From assembly GCF_003353175.1 (NCBI RefSeq), contig NZ_QHKS01000006.1:62001-126000 (forward strand): a DNA stretch of 64,000 nt. The letters run 5' to 3'. A model generated the notes under the pieces. It made no database searches. It was not told where the DNA came from and worked only from the letters and a program-made list of their open reading frames with translations. The translations under genes and the position numbers were made by a program. Positions within the stretch are counted from its first letter, which is position 1, and each line of letters opens with the position of its first letter. This DNA comes from Paraburkholderia lacunae (lineage in GTDB: Bacteria > Pseudomonadota > Gammaproteobacteria > Burkholderiales > Burkholderiaceae). This document shows positions 34,790 through 43,552 of this stretch, piece by piece.

Positions 34790-35179
34790 ATGAACCCCTC
34801 CCAATTCGACGCCGGCGACAGCGCGCAAGATGCGGAAGTCCATGCGCAACTGTGCGCCTATAACACCGCTTTCGACGAACTCGGCCTGCGTTTCCGTTGG
34901 GATGCGCAAACGCTCGCGTTGCTGGCTTTGATCGACGGTGAACAGGCTCGGATCACCGCTTACATCGAAGCGCACCATGCGCATTTGCTGAAAGCGTATA
35001 GCGCCGAGTTTCTGAGCCGGGCCATTCTCGAGAGGAAGAACGCACGCTATCCGGTGTGCGTAGCGACGCGCGTCGAAATCGCGCCGCACCCGAGCCACGA
35101 GACACGTCAGACGCCGATGAGCAGCCGGCGCGAGTGCCTGTCGCATGACATGGAGCTGCCGGCGCTGGCGGGTGTGTAG
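34790..35179 (+). CDS. Conserved hypothetical protein divergent from oxlT
   Basis: This 129-residue soluble protein begins MNPSQFDAGDSAQDAEVHAQ and continues CAYNTAFDELGLRFRWDAQT and YIEAHHAHLLKAYSAEFLSR. The first 100 residues look helical; the tail is Arg/Ser/His-rich and probably disordered. A strong ribosome binding site (CAAGGAGACGACC) precedes the ATG, and an in-frame extension to 34640 lacks one. No family is recognised. Its position opposite oxlT, with a shared palindrome, links it loosely to oxalate metabolism. Confidence 0.75.
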   Translation: MNPSQFDAGDSAQDAEVHAQLCAYNTAFDELGLRFRWDAQTLALLALIDGEQARITAYIEAHHAHLLKAYSAEFLSRAILERKNARYPVCVATRVEIAPHPSHETRQTPMSSRRECLSHDMELPALAGV

Positions 35180-35356
35180 ACGCGACGGGCGGATTTCGGG
35201 TGCGGCGTCCCTCGTCGTCGGAGAATCGAGTGTAGGCGCCGGCGTGAGCCACGCAAGCGCAACGTCCGGGACTGCACGGAAACGGGAGCCTGTTGCTGGT
35301 GGGCGATAGGCTCCGCGCACGCGATCCTTGGCGTCGTTCGCCACGCCCACCACCCT

Positions 35357-36013
35357 CTAACGCGCGGATTGCCTCATGAGGGGCGTGACGATGCGCGCGA
35401 GGCGCTCGGATGTCCAAACGGGGGATTTGTCGTCCCATCCGTTATCGGCCAGAAGTCCCAGGCGGTCGATCGTGAAGCTTACCGGGATACGCCACATGCG
35501 CCCGTAGTCTCCGGCCCACGCGCTCCCCAGTAGTCCAACGGGAAAACTCAGGCCGGAGGCGGTCTGTCGTACTGCCTGTAAATCATCCGGCCCGTCCAGG
35601 CTGAAGCCGAGCACCTGCAGCCCCTCGGCCGCATGCTGCGCGGCGTAAGCGGATAACAGCGGTAGTTCTTCACGGCAAGGCTCGCACCATGTTGCCCAGA
35701 AAGTGAGGACGACCACCTGTCCGAGCAGATCGCGGGTGTCGATGCTGCGCCCATTCAGGGTATGCAGCACGAGGGGCGGAGCAGGCTGACCCACGGCCAG
35801 TGTGGTGGCGCGTGCCTCCGTGAACCAGCCGGAAGTCAGCCCGCCCAGGGAACAGGCAAAAGCGGCACGTAACCAGGTGCGGCGCGCGGCGTGCGCCGGC
35901 GAGTCCTGGCCGGTGCGTGCCGGTGACGGCCGTGGCACCTGAGGCACCTGCAACACCTGAGGCACCTGCAACACCTGAGGCACCTGCAACACCTGAGGCA
36001 GATTAGAACGCAT
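35357..36013 (-). CDS. TlpA-family thiol:disulfide reductase with repeat-bearing N-terminus
   Basis: This 218-residue periplasmic thioredoxin-fold protein has residues about 60-215 matching TlpA (VGQPAPPLVLHTLNGRSIDT; VVLTFWATWCEPCREELPLL) with the active site WCEPC. Residues 45-65 look like a twin-arginine signal (ARRTWLRAAFACSLGGLTSG). Before that, residues 4-25 are PQVLQV repeats encoded by an 18-bp minisatellite. ATG 36013 overlaps the end of the outer-membrane protein gene by 11 bases. A start after the repeats would give a conventional signal peptide, so the true start is unsure. The likely role is reduction of cysteines or haem/copper protein assembly. Confidence 0.85.
   Translation of the reverse strand: MRSNLPQVLQVPQVLQVPQVLQVPQVPRPSPARTGQDSPAHAARRTWLRAAFACSLGGLTSGWFTEARATTLAVGQPAPPLVLHTLNGRSIDTRDLLGQVVVLTFWATWCEPCREELPLLSAYAAQHAAEGLQVLGFSLDGPDDLQAVRQTASGLSFPVGLLGSAWAGDYGRMWRIPVSFTIDRLGLLADNGWDDKSPVWTSERLARIVTPLMRQSAR
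35943..35996. repeat. 18-bp minisatellite, three perfect units
   Basis: The unit GGCACCTGCAACACCTGA occurs three times in a row, with half units on both sides (35934-35942 and 35997-36000). Read on the minus strand it encodes PQVLQV repeats at the TlpA N-terminus. Copy number changes would keep the frame because the unit is a multiple of three. Confidence 0.95.
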
Positions 36014-37061
36014 AGCTGATCCCCACGTTGCCGCTCCAGCGCGGAAACAGCTGATAGCCATCGAGCTTGCTGTATATCGCGCGTTGCACAAAGCCGTAAA
36101 CCTGGAGGTTCTTCCACACGCTAACGGTGATGCCCGGGCTGACATAAACGACTGTCCCAGCCGTATTCGCGGTGTCGGCGAGCGCGCCCTGGTCGTGGCT
36201 CTTGCGATAAACGTTGACCTGCAATTGCGGCACGATCTTCGGGTTTGCCTCATAGCGCAGGCCAAGGCTCACATTGGCTATGTTTCCCGGACGGAAATCG
36301 CCGCCGGGCTGGTTGAGGTTTTCCGCAACCGCGGATTGGAATTGGCCGTTGATGAAGGCGTCAAAGTTCTGGCTGATCGCCTGATAGTAGTACGCGCCGA
36401 CGATCAGGTCAGTACTGCCGGTGCCGGGCTGAAGGCTGGTGTCGAGCGCCTGACCCGAACTCGCATTGGGGCCGCTCGAAAAGAACACGGGATTGCGTCC
36501 CACGGTTGCCCCCGTATTGACGTTCTGGCCGCCATAACGGCCCGTGGGTAACTTGACGCCGAGTTGCACGCCGAGATTATGCGTCGGCAGAAACCCCTGA
36601 TAGCTGCCGATCAGTTTGATGTCCCCCAGGCCTTTGCTGGTCGCGCCGCTAATGTTGTCGGGCGTGAGCTTGTCGGTGGTCGCGTTGCCGTAGGTGCTAT
36701 GGCTGCGATCGACGTAAGGGACCAGCGCAGTGAAATTCCAGCTGACGCTCGGGCTATAGCTGATTCCCAAAGTCAGGTATCGATTGATCGTCTGGCGCTC
36801 GACCTCCTGACTGCCTCCCGCATCATTGATGCTGGCGGGCTGGGTATTCGACACGGCGCCAGTGCCGCTGCGCAACTGGTTCTGGCTGATGAAGTCGTAT
36901 TCGAGATTGATCCGCCAGCCCGGGGTGGCGGAATAGCCCAATGCGGCATCGGTGCTGAGGGCACAGCCGCAGCTGGCGCAGGCGTGAGCCGCGACTGGCG
37001 CGATCATGAGCACGGCCCATGGCAACGTATAGCGCAGCAAAGTGTTCTTGTGGATCGACAT
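36003..37061 (-). CDS. Outer-membrane beta-barrel transporter-like protein with CxxCxC motif
   Basis: This 352-residue exported protein has residues 1-27 as signal peptide (LPWAVLMIAPVAAHA). The mature N-terminus CASCGCALSTDAA has a conserved cysteine cluster, followed by alternating beta strands typical of an outer-membrane barrel, ending in Phe (NVGISYAF). Similar barrels occur with TlpA-like and DUF2946 genes, where a metal or redox role is suspected. It is coupled to the TlpA gene by an 11-base overlap. The function is not established. Confidence 0.8.
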   Translation of the reverse strand: MSIHKNTLLRYTLPWAVLMIAPVAAHACASCGCALSTDAALGYSATPGWRINLEYDFISQNQLRSGTGAVSNTQPASINDAGGSQEVERQTINRYLTLGISYSPSVSWNFTALVPYVDRSHSTYGNATTDKLTPDNISGATSKGLGDIKLIGSYQGFLPTHNLGVQLGVKLPTGRYGGQNVNTGATVGRNPVFFSSGPNASSGQALDTSLQPGTGSTDLIVGAYYYQAISQNFDAFINGQFQSAVAENLNQPGGDFRPGNIANVSLGLRYEANPKIVPQLQVNVYRKSHDQGALADTANTAGTVVYVSPGITVSVWKNLQVYGFVQRAIYSKLDGYQLFPRWSGNVGISYAF

Positions 37062-37199
37062 GATTCCTCTCCGCTTGATGCGAACGCGCGCGCACCACCC
37101 TCGCCGGGTGAATGGACGAACGTGTTTCCTGCAGGGATGAACAGAGTCTGCCTGTCCGGTTACGGAACAAACTGGAGAGGCGGTCTGGGAAGGGGAAGG

Positions 37200-37598
37200 T
37201 CAGGAAACGGCGGGAGGATCGCGAGGCCGGCCAGATGGGAACGCGGCGTAAGGGACAAATTCAGACGGTTTTGATACCTGTGCACGTGCTACAAAAACGG
37301 TGGCAACCGGTTCTGGAGGCGGTACGTTGGCGGCCGGTACGTGATGCGCGAAAAAGTCGCAGTATCCGCATGCGCTCCACTGGTCTGACGATACATCGTG
37401 CGCGGGGGCAGAGCCTTCGCTCCTGACGGCCGAGCACACGGCACTGAAAGGCCCATCCGCCTGGGCTGCTGCGATCAACTGACTCACGAGCGGCGCCAGG
37501 ACCACGAGCCACATGGCCACGAGACCCAGCCATGCGACAGTGTGTTTGCGAGCGCGGAGCTTCATGGTAGTCAAAAAATTTGCCAGGATTCTATCCAT
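37200..37598 (-). CDS. DUF2946-like membrane-anchored protein
   Basis: This protein of about 132 residues has one N-terminal membrane helix (VAWLGLVAMWLVVLAPLVSQ) followed by a periplasmic segment with CSAVRSEGSAPAH and CGYCDF, the conserved cysteine and CxxC pattern of DUF2946 proteins. The family is often found with copper or cytochrome genes. No start has a clear ribosome binding site; 37598 (MDRILANF) and 37565 (MKLRARKH) are both possible. It lies upstream of the barrel and TlpA genes on the same strand. Confidence 0.7.
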   Translation of the reverse strand: MDRILANFLTTMKLRARKHTVAWLGLVAMWLVVLAPLVSQLIAAAQADGPFSAVCSAVRSEGSAPAHDVSSDQWSACGYCDFFAHHVPAANVPPPEPVATVFVARAQVSKPSEFVPYAAFPSGRPRDPPAVS

Positions 37599-37635
37599 CG
37601 GATAGCGGACCTGTACAGCGTTTTCTATCAGCGTG

Positions 37636-37848
37636 CTATCGGTCGGACACTCCTTGATAGGCTGGAGAGGCAACTTGCCGGGGTGCTTCGACGTCAGGGC
37701 CGTTTCGCTGCGAGCAGAAAGCACCTGCGATCACGTCGAAACGCTGATCGGCCGAAAGGGTCTGCGAAACCGTTGGTGCGAATATCGCCATCAGGATTGC
37801 AAGCAATCTGAGAATGCCGCCAATCTTCGAATGGAAAAGGCTCGGCAT
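37636..37848 (-). CDS. Small exported protein, DUF2946-like
   Basis: This 70-residue protein has an N-terminal hydrophobic segment (LRLLAILMAIFAPTVSQTLS) that parallels the helix of the DUF2946-like protein just downstream, then one cysteine (GAFCSQRNGPDVEAPRQ). It may be a shortened paralog or a copper-cluster leader protein. There is no clear ribosome binding site, so confidence is modest. Confidence 0.45.
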   Translation of the reverse strand: MPSLFHSKIGGILRLLAILMAIFAPTVSQTLSADQRFDVIAGAFCSQRNGPDVEAPRQVASPAYQGVSDR

Positions 37849-37985
37849 GATGAAGGCGATATCGCGCGCCGGCTGGTGTGTTCTAGCCGATTATCGCGCG
37901 CGCCTTTGACGGCTCCGATGGGTAGATATCCTACAAAGGGATAGGGAAAGAACTGTTCAGGATTCGAAAGGCAGAAGTATCTGGC

Positions 37986-39524
37986 TTACTGCAGACGGAA
38001 CGTGCCGACCATCGTCTGCAACCGTGCGGCTTGTTCGTCAAGCGATGCCGCAGCCGCTGCGGCCTGTTCGACCAGCGCCGCGTTTTGCTGCGTCACTTCG
38101 TCCATCTGCGAGACCGCGCGGTTGACCTGCTCGATACCGGTGCTCTGCTCGAGCGACGCTGCGGCAATCTCGCTCATGATGTCGTTGACGCGCCGGATCG
38201 ACTGAACGATTTCACTCATCCGTTCGCCCGCGACCGCCACCTGATCCGCGCCGTCGTCAACACGCGCCACGGACGACTGGATCAGCTCCTTGATGTCTTT
38301 CGCGGCCGCCGCGCTGCGTTGCGCGAGCGTGCGCACTTCGCCTGCGACCACCGCGAAGCCGCGACCTTCTTCACCCGCCCGTGCCGCTTCGACTGCTGCA
38401 TTGAGCGCGAGAATGTTGGTCTGGAACGCGATGCCTTCGATTACCGCGATGATCTGACCGATCTTGCGCGATTCGTCGGCGATGCCCTGCATCTTGCCGA
38501 TCACCTCTTCGACCGCATTGCCGCCGCGCTGCGTGGCTGCCGTGGCGAGTTCCGCCAGCTGGCTCGCCTGCCGCGCGTTGTCGGCATTCTGCTTCACGGT
38601 GGCCGTCAATTGCTCCATGCTCGCCGCCGTCTCCTGCAAGGACGCAGCTTGCTCTTCGGTACGTTGCGACAGATCCGTGTTGCCTTGCGCGATTTCACCC
38701 GAGCCCGTCGCAATCGAATCGCTCGAATGCTGAATACCTTGCACCAGTTCGCGCAGCTTCTGCCGCATCTCGCTCAACGCGTACAGCAAACTCGAACGGT
38801 CAGTCGGCGCGAGCTTGATATTGGCCGCCAGATTGCCCGAGGCGATCTGCGCCGCAAACGCAGCGGCCTCCGTCGGTTCGCCGCCCAGCTCACGCTTCAC
38901 GCTGCGCGTCATGACCCACGCCATGCCGCTGACCGCGGCGAAGATCGCAAGCGAGATCGCGATCAGCGTTTTCGCGAGCTTCCAGTACGCCGCGTTGATG
39001 TCGTCGTAGAAGAAGCCCGTGCCGATCCACCATTGCCATGCCGGGATCGCGACCACGCCTTGCAGCTTGGCTTCGAGCGGGCCGTTTTGAGAGCGCTTGA
39101 TCAGGACGTCCACCAGCGCAAAATGGTCTTTTGCCAGTCCTTGCTGATAGGCCTGCGTATCGGTGAGATCGCCAGACCTCGTCTTGTTGCCACCGGTCTT
39201 GGTGCCGACAAGACTCGGGTTCGGGTGGACCAGATTGATGCCGTCGGTGGTCGTCGCCCAGTAGTAGCTCTTGCTGTTCGCGTTCAACTGACCGAGCGCC
39301 GTTTTGGCGGCGGCCTGCGCGTCGTCGTGGTTCATCTTGCCGCTTGTCTCGAGCGACTGGTAGTACAACACAAGATGTTCCGCTTTGGTCAGCAGCGCTT
39401 CGATCTGCGTCTGACGGCTCTCGATGAGGGCCTGGTCGAGTTGTGAAAGCGCGATCGCAGCGATGCTAACGACACCTGCCAGCGCGGTGCAGACAATCAA
39501 AACCAGTTTGGTCGAAACTTTCAT
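37986..39524 (-). CDS. Methyl-accepting chemotaxis protein with Cache sensor domain
   Basis: This 512-residue chemoreceptor has helix 1 at residues 8-28, a periplasmic single Cache-like domain ([56 protein letters not shown]), helix 2 near 190-210, a HAMP region and a long signalling coiled coil. The hairpin tip reads [40 protein letters not shown] and [14 protein letters not shown]. The adaptation helices are Gln/Glu/Ala-rich. It senses an external small molecule, perhaps an organic acid. A palindrome lies in its upstream leader (39551-39576). Confidence 0.95.
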   Translation of the reverse strand: MKVSTKLVLIVCTALAGVVSIAAIALSQLDQALIESRQTQIEALLTKAEHLVLYYQSLETSGKMNHDDAQAAAKTALGQLNANSKSYYWATTTDGINLVHPNPSLVGTKTGGNKTRSGDLTDTQAYQQGLAKDHFALVDVLIKRSQNGPLEAKLQGVVAIPAWQWWIGTGFFYDDINAAYWKLAKTLIAISLAIFAAVSGMAWVMTRSVKRELGGEPTEAAAFAAQIASGNLAANIKLAPTDRSSLLYALSEMRQKLRELVQGIQHSSDSIATGSGEIAQGNTDLSQRTEEQAASLQETAASMEQLTATVKQNADNARQASQLAELATAATQRGGNAVEEVIGKMQGIADESRKIGQIIAVIEGIAFQTNILALNAAVEAARAGEEGRGFAVVAGEVRTLAQRSAAAAKDIKELIQSSVARVDDGADQVAVAGERMSEIVQSIRRVNDIMSEIAAASLEQSTGIEQVNRAVSQMDEVTQQNAALVEQAAAAAASLDEQAARLQTMVGTFRLQ

Positions 39525-39908
39525 GGGTATGTAGCTGCCGGAGGGGCAAGGTTAACCGTGTAGTACACCCGTTAACGACCAACGGCGCTTGAACCTTTAG
39601 CGATTTTTTGACTGACAGGCCTCACTTTTGAGAGCGGCCGTTCGCAGCCGCCGATCGGGTGAAGCGGCCGCTTCATTCCCGAAAAGGCACCCACAGGTGA
39701 CGCGGACAATCCTCTTCAATGGCGCGCCGGGATCGCGTGGAAAGTTCTTGTAATCACTTCCGGATCACGGGTTTTTCTCCCTTAATCGCCAAATCGCGCC
39801 CGCACTATCCTGTTCGCACAGAAACCGTATTCCTGAAAGCATGGCGGCAGGTCGCGACGATTTTCCGCCACGCCTCAGCCTGGTGACTCCCCTGAACAGA
39901 GGCTCGGT
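39525..39908. other. Divergent promoter region of chemoreceptor and LprI-like gene
   Basis: No gene is supported in these 384 bases. It holds a nested palindrome, GTTAAC-C-GTGTAGTACAC-CC-GTTAAC, at 39551-39576, 27 bases upstream of the chemoreceptor start. Confidence 0.6.
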
Positions 39909-40409
39909 ATGTTTACTTTCAACACTGTTTTCTCCCGCGCTTTCCAGCGCCTCGCGAAGCCGTCGGCTTTGCTGTCGATCGGCATGCTGGCAGCGGGCGC
40001 TACGCTCGTCGCCGATGCATCCGCGGCGAGCTTCAAGTGCACGGCCAAGTCGTCCGCGTCGGAAAAGATCGTCTGTCAAGATCCGGCACTGTCGGCACTC
40101 GACGACCGTCTCGCTGCCTCCTGGCACCGCGCAAAAGACACCACGATCGACCCCGCAGCACTCGAAGCGGCGCGCACCCAGCAATGGCTCTGGCGGCAGC
40201 ACCACTGCACCGACGAGGCGTGCGTGAAGAGCTGGTACGACCGCCGGATCGTCGAATTGGACGCCGACTATGAGCAGGCGAAGCAGGCGCGCCACGACGC
40301 CTTCGAAGCGTCTCTGACAGCGCAAAAACTCGTGCCTTCGGCGGCTGACGCGGTTCGGAAGATGAAGGACACGCCGGTGGCGAAAACGACAACCGCGAGT
40401 ACGCAGTAG
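39909..40409 (+). CDS. Exported LprI/DUF1311-like protein
   Basis: This 166-residue protein has a signal peptide (hydrophobic ALLSIGMLAAGATLVADASA, cleavage near residue 39). The mature part has the cysteine and spacing pattern of the lysozyme-inhibitor LprI N-terminal domain (SFKCTAKSSASEKIVCQDPA; LSALDDRLAASWHRAKD; QQWLWRQHHCTDEACVKSWY). LprI-like proteins are periplasmic; some inhibit lysozyme. It is transcribed alone. Confidence 0.85.
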   Translation: MFTFNTVFSRAFQRLAKPSALLSIGMLAAGATLVADASAASFKCTAKSSASEKIVCQDPALSALDDRLAASWHRAKDTTIDPAALEAARTQQWLWRQHHCTDEACVKSWYDRRIVELDADYEQAKQARHDAFEASLTAQKLVPSAADAVRKMKDTPVAKTTTASTQ

Positions 40410-40598
40410 TCAAATCCCGGTCGCTCGCTTCACCCAAAGATTCGCCGTTCGGCGCCGACGCATGCTGGCAAATGCCGGCATATGCCGGCGCCGAACTCCA
40501 TCCGTGCATCTCGCGCCGCAAAACGCGAGATGCGCGCCTCTTGCTAGATGATCGTCGTCGCGGTGCGGCCAGCATATCCGGTCCCCCTTGGCTGTAAC

Positions 40599-40675
40599 CA
40601 CTGCCATTGCCAGGCACGCGCGATCCCCGCGTATGACACTGCCATTGCGACGGCACGCGCCATCTCCGCATATAA
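40599..40675. repeat. 38-bp imperfect direct repeat, two copies
   Basis: Both copies begin CACTGCCATTGC and share GGCACGCGC, CCGC and a TAT near the end. They are adjacent in a 324-base gene-free stretch (40410-40733) with no other feature. Confidence 0.6.
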
Positions 40676-40733
40676 CATCGCCGTTTTTACGAAACCCCCA
40701 CCCAGTATTAGCGCTGCGTTTACGCCGAGTTTC

Positions 40734-41140
40734 CTAAATTTGACGGTGCGGGAGATCCGGTTCGCCCGGCAGCGAAGCGTTGCCGGTGTCGGGCGGCGCG
40801 CCGGTAAACAGCTCATCTTCCTTGGCCACCGACGCGCGCGTTTCGCTGTAGTGCCGTTTGATGAGGAAGCAGATCGCGACAACGCCGCTCGTCACCGGCA
40901 CGGTGAGCCAACCACCCGCGGTAAGCTTTTCCATCAGCGTGATGACCAGTACGGTGCTGGTCACCGACAGGCCGAGCGCTGAAAGCGCGAAATGTCTGCG
41001 CCTATGCTTGCCGTCGCCACGGTGCCGCCACCAGTAGAGGCACAGGCCGAGCAGCGAGAGGCTGAACGTCGGGAAGACGTTGATGCTGTCAAGCACCACG
41101 AGGATCGACACGTCGCCATGCGTCCACAGCCTGCAGAAAA
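40734..41140 (-). pseudogene. C-terminal remnant of an APC-family permease
   Basis: The minus-strand frame reads VSILVVLDSINVFPTFSLSL, CLYWWRHRGDGKHRRRHFAL, LVITLMEKLTAGGWLTVPVT and ICFLIKRHYSETRAS. This closely resembles the last part of large APC-type amino acid permeases in Burkholderiales, with three membrane helices. The rest of the 600-residue permease, about 80 percent, is absent: sequence upstream of 41140 shows no membrane pattern and passes into the promoter of the sigma operon. The fragment is probably the leftover of a deletion. The open frame continues to 41459 but the extra part looks non-coding. Confidence 0.5.
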
Positions 41141-41159
41141 CAATTTTTTCGGCCAGTTT

Positions 41160-41186
41160 GCATCCGACGTGCCGCTCGATCCGTAT
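41160..41186 (+). promoter_or_regulatory. Candidate ECF promoter of the sigma/anti-sigma operon
   Basis: GCATCC, a 15-base spacer and CCGTAT match, block for block and with identical spacing, the sequence before the fasciclin gene (43593-43619). The motif resembles the CCATCC/CCGAAT promoter of SigK-type sigma factors. Confidence 0.55.
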
Positions 41187-41361
41187 AGGTCGATGAGGAC
41201 TTGCCGCTTCGTGCATTGCGCATCGAATGCGCGGTCTTATGCTCAAGGAGAGTCTCGGGATGCGATGGCGAGGACTCCAGCACGCACTCGTTTCGACTGG
41301 CCGCTCCGCTGCTAAACTACCGCTATTCCCGATCATGTACGGCCAACCTGCAGAGAACGCG

Positions 41362-41961
41362 ATGCCTATGCAAGGACATGCAGCGGCCGCCGGCGACGGT
41401 ATGACGGATGACTTCGAGGCCCGGCGCCGCGACGAACTCAACCGGCTTCTGCTGCGCACCGGCGAAGGCGACCAGGCAGCATTCGCTACGCTCTATCAGC
41501 GCACTTCTGCAAAGCTGTTCGGCATTTGCGTGAAGATGCTGCGCGATCGCAGTGAAGCCGAGGACGTGCTTCAGGACGTCTATGTCACGGTATGGCGCCG
41601 AGCCGCGATCTTCGACCCTGGCATGGCCGGCGCCGTCACCTGGCTCGCGACGATCGCGCGCAACCGGGCGATCGACCGCTTGCGCAGCCGCCGCGAGGAA
41701 TCGCTGGATGAGTCGACGGAAGAAGACCTCGTCGACGAGCATCCGTCACCGGCCGCAATTGCCGAGCGCAGCCAGCAGAGTCGGCGTCTGGAGCATTGTC
41801 TGGAAAGACTGCCTGCCGAGCACGGCAAGATCATACGGGAAGCCTTTTTCACGGGCGCGACGTATGCCGAGCTGGCGGAGCGCCTGAGCGTGCCCCTGGG
41901 CACGATGAAAAGCTGGATCCGGCGTAGCCTGATTCAGCTCAGAGCCTGTCTCGAGCAATGA
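41362..41961 (+). CDS. ECF sigma factor, SigK-like
   Basis: This 199-residue sigma factor has region 2 motifs LYQRTSAKLFGICVKMLRDR, SEAEDVLQDVYVTVWRRA and GAVTWLATIARNRAIDRLRS, and region 4 motifs LERLPAEHGKIIREAFFTGA and ERLSVPLGTMKSWIRRSLIQ. The gene is followed by an RskA-like anti-sigma gene with a 4-base overlap. A start at 41401 (MTDDFEA) would give 186 residues; no start has a strong ribosome binding site. The upstream promoter-like motif suggests autoregulation. Confidence 0.92.
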   Translation: MPMQGHAAAAGDGMTDDFEARRRDELNRLLLRTGEGDQAAFATLYQRTSAKLFGICVKMLRDRSEAEDVLQDVYVTVWRRAAIFDPGMAGAVTWLATIARNRAIDRLRSRREESLDESTEEDLVDEHPSPAAIAERSQQSRRLEHCLERLPAEHGKIIREAFFTGATYAELAERLSVPLGTMKSWIRRSLIQLRACLEQ

Positions 41962-42680
41962 ATACGCCTTCACACGACCACGACGATCTGCGGTGCGCCG
42001 AGTACGCCCTGGGTGTGCTCGACGCCGCCGAGCGCCGGCAGATCGAAGAGGCGATGCGACACGATCCTCGTCTGGCGGCTAACGTGGCTCGCTGGCAGAA
42101 CCGCTTGATGCCGCTGAGCGAGGAGATCGGCGAGATCGCGGCGCCTCCCCATGTGTGGGCGCGCATTCAGTCCGAACTGGGTTTCGCGCGGCTGGCGCCG
42201 CGCGCGTCACGCGTCAGGCTATGGGACAACGTTCGCTTGTGGCGCCTGATCGGTATCGGTTCGAGCGTCGTGGCTGTGGCGCTCGCTATCGTGTCTGTGT
42301 TGCCGGTCGGACGGGCGCCCGTTACGGCGCCGGGCAATCGCGACTACATGGTCGCCAGCATCCTCCGGCAAGGCGGGGGTGCGGGATGGACCGCCACCGT
42401 CGACGTTCAGCGTGCCCGCATGGTGATCGTTCCCGCAGACAACGTACCGGCGGTGGCCGACCGTTCCACCGAACTATGGATTATCCCGCCGGGTGCGCGG
42501 CCCGTCTCGCTTGGCGTCATTGCCGCGGACCGGCCGACGATCGTATCGCTGCCGCAGGCACGGCTCGCGCAGTTGAACGCTCGTGCGATCCTGGCTGTGT
42601 CGCTGGAGCCGGCCGGCGGGTCGCCTACCGGACAACCGACCGGGCCGGTACTGGCGAAAGGGGTTGTCGGCGGGACGTGA
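41958..42680 (+). CDS. RskA-like transmembrane anti-sigma factor
   Basis: This 240-residue protein has an N-terminal anti-sigma domain (DDLRCAEYALGVLDAAERRQ; HDPRLAANVARWQNRLMPLS), a single membrane helix (LIGIGSSVVAVALAIVSVLP, about residues 95-115) and a periplasmic RskA domain (RDYMVASILRQGGGAGWTAT; STELWIIPPGARPVSLGV). It holds the sigma factor inactive at the membrane. The start overlaps the sigma stop (ATGA). Confidence 0.93.
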   Translation: MNTPSHDHDDLRCAEYALGVLDAAERRQIEEAMRHDPRLAANVARWQNRLMPLSEEIGEIAAPPHVWARIQSELGFARLAPRASRVRLWDNVRLWRLIGIGSSVVAVALAIVSVLPVGRAPVTAPGNRDYMVASILRQGGGAGWTATVDVQRARMVIVPADNVPAVADRSTELWIIPPGARPVSLGVIAADRPTIVSLPQARLAQLNARAILAVSLEPAGGSPTGQPTGPVLAKGVVGGT

Positions 42681-42723
42681 GGCGGCCTTGCCGCAATGTT
42701 CGTCGCGTGTGTTTGGATTTAAG

Positions 42724-42744
42724 GGGTATCCGTATTTCGTGGTT
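42724..42744 (+). repeat. Left 21-bp inverted repeat flanking vapBC
   Basis: GGGTATCCGTATTTCGTGGTT matches the reverse complement of 43553-43573 at 20 of 21 positions. Together the two arms enclose the vapBC genes and little else. Confidence 0.8.
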
Positions 42745-42932
42745 GACGGTTGAGCCGCGGGCGGCGGCCGGATGAGCGTCGGTGTTTGGTTTCGCGGGGA
42801 ATCTAGCGAGCCGGTTTTTCCGAGGAAGCGATATCTGGTCTGTGCTCGCGGGCGGCTTTCGCCGTTCGCGCGCGCAACTGCATCGGAATGTTGCGGCAAA
42901 ACGCGCTCATTACGAGACTACAGAATGCAGCA

Positions 42933-42957
42933 TTATAAGCATCAAACGATGCTATAA
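42933..42957. promoter_or_regulatory. vapBC promoter/operator
   Basis: TTATAAGCATC and GATGCTATAA are inverted repeats (one extra base in the left arm) around AAAC. The right arm overlaps a good -10 box, TATAAT at 42953-42958, 27 bases before the antitoxin ATG. This is the usual layout of a VapB-autoregulated promoter. Confidence 0.7.
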
Positions 42958-42984
42958 TTAGTGCTCAGACTTGCGGAGATTCCC

Positions 42985-43182
42985 ATGCGTACGACTATTG
43001 CACTTGATGACGACTTGATCGCCAAGGCTCAAGCCTATACGGGCGTGGAGGAAAAAACGGCACTCGTGCGCGAAGCGCTAAAGGCCTTGATCCAGCGTGA
43101 AGCCGCCAAACGACTCGCGAATCTTGGCGGTAGCCAACCGGGCATCAAAGGCGCGCTGCGTCGCCGGCAGGACGTCGAATGA
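42985..43182 (+). CDS. vapB: VapB-type antitoxin
   Basis: This 65-residue antitoxin has an N-terminal ribbon-helix-helix-like motif (MRTTIALDDDLIAKAQAYTG; EKTALVREALKALIQREAAK) typical of type II VapB proteins with the DUF2191 pattern. The Gly/Arg-rich tail should bind the toxin. The start has TGCGGAGATTCCC before it. It overlaps the toxin gene by four bases and represses its own promoter through the palindrome at 42933-42957. Confidence 0.92.
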   Translation: MRTTIALDDDLIAKAQAYTGVEEKTALVREALKALIQREAAKRLANLGGSQPGIKGALRRRQDVE

Positions 43183-43550
43183 TTCTTGTCGACACGTCGG
43201 TCTGGATTGACCACATCAACGCTTCTGATCCTATGTTGATTACCCTGCTTGCCGGGGAGCGTGTGCTTGCTCATCCCTATGTGATAGGCGAGATTTCGCT
43301 CGGTAGTCTGCGTGACCGTGACGTCGTGCTTGGCGCGATGCTCGACCTGCCGCGCGCGCCAGTTGCAACACCGGAGGAAACGTTTTATCTGATCGAGCGC
43401 GAAGGTTTGTTCAATCGTGGAATCGGATATGTCGACACGTCACTGTTGGCGTCCGCGCGCCTACAACCCGGCATCACCATCTGGACGCGCGATAAGCGAT
43501 TGAAGAAAGTTGCAGATGAACTCAATCTCGGCGCGATGCTCGCGCACTAG
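43179..43550 (+). CDS. vapC: VapC PIN-domain toxin ribonuclease
   Basis: This 123-residue PIN-domain protein has the expected acidic residues: MILVDTSVWIDH (Asp5), PYVIGEISLG (Glu), GYVDTSLLASA (Asp) and TIWTRDKRLKKVA (Asp). It should cleave RNA, often initiator tRNA or rRNA, unless bound by VapB. The stop is two bases before the right inverted repeat. Confidence 0.94.
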   Translation: MILVDTSVWIDHINASDPMLITLLAGERVLAHPYVIGEISLGSLRDRDVVLGAMLDLPRAPVATPEETFYLIEREGLFNRGIGYVDTSLLASARLQPGITIWTRDKRLKKVADELNLGAMLAH

Positions 43551-43552
43551 GT

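Noticed and set aside
35285..35314. GGAGCCT / AGGCTCC hairpin between convergent genes
   Set aside because: A 7-bp stem with a 16-base loop and no T-run is too weak to call a terminator.
40410..40733. Small plus-strand frame around the 38-bp direct repeat (40548-40982)
   Set aside because: It runs antisense through the permease remnant, lacks a binding site and shows no protein pattern.
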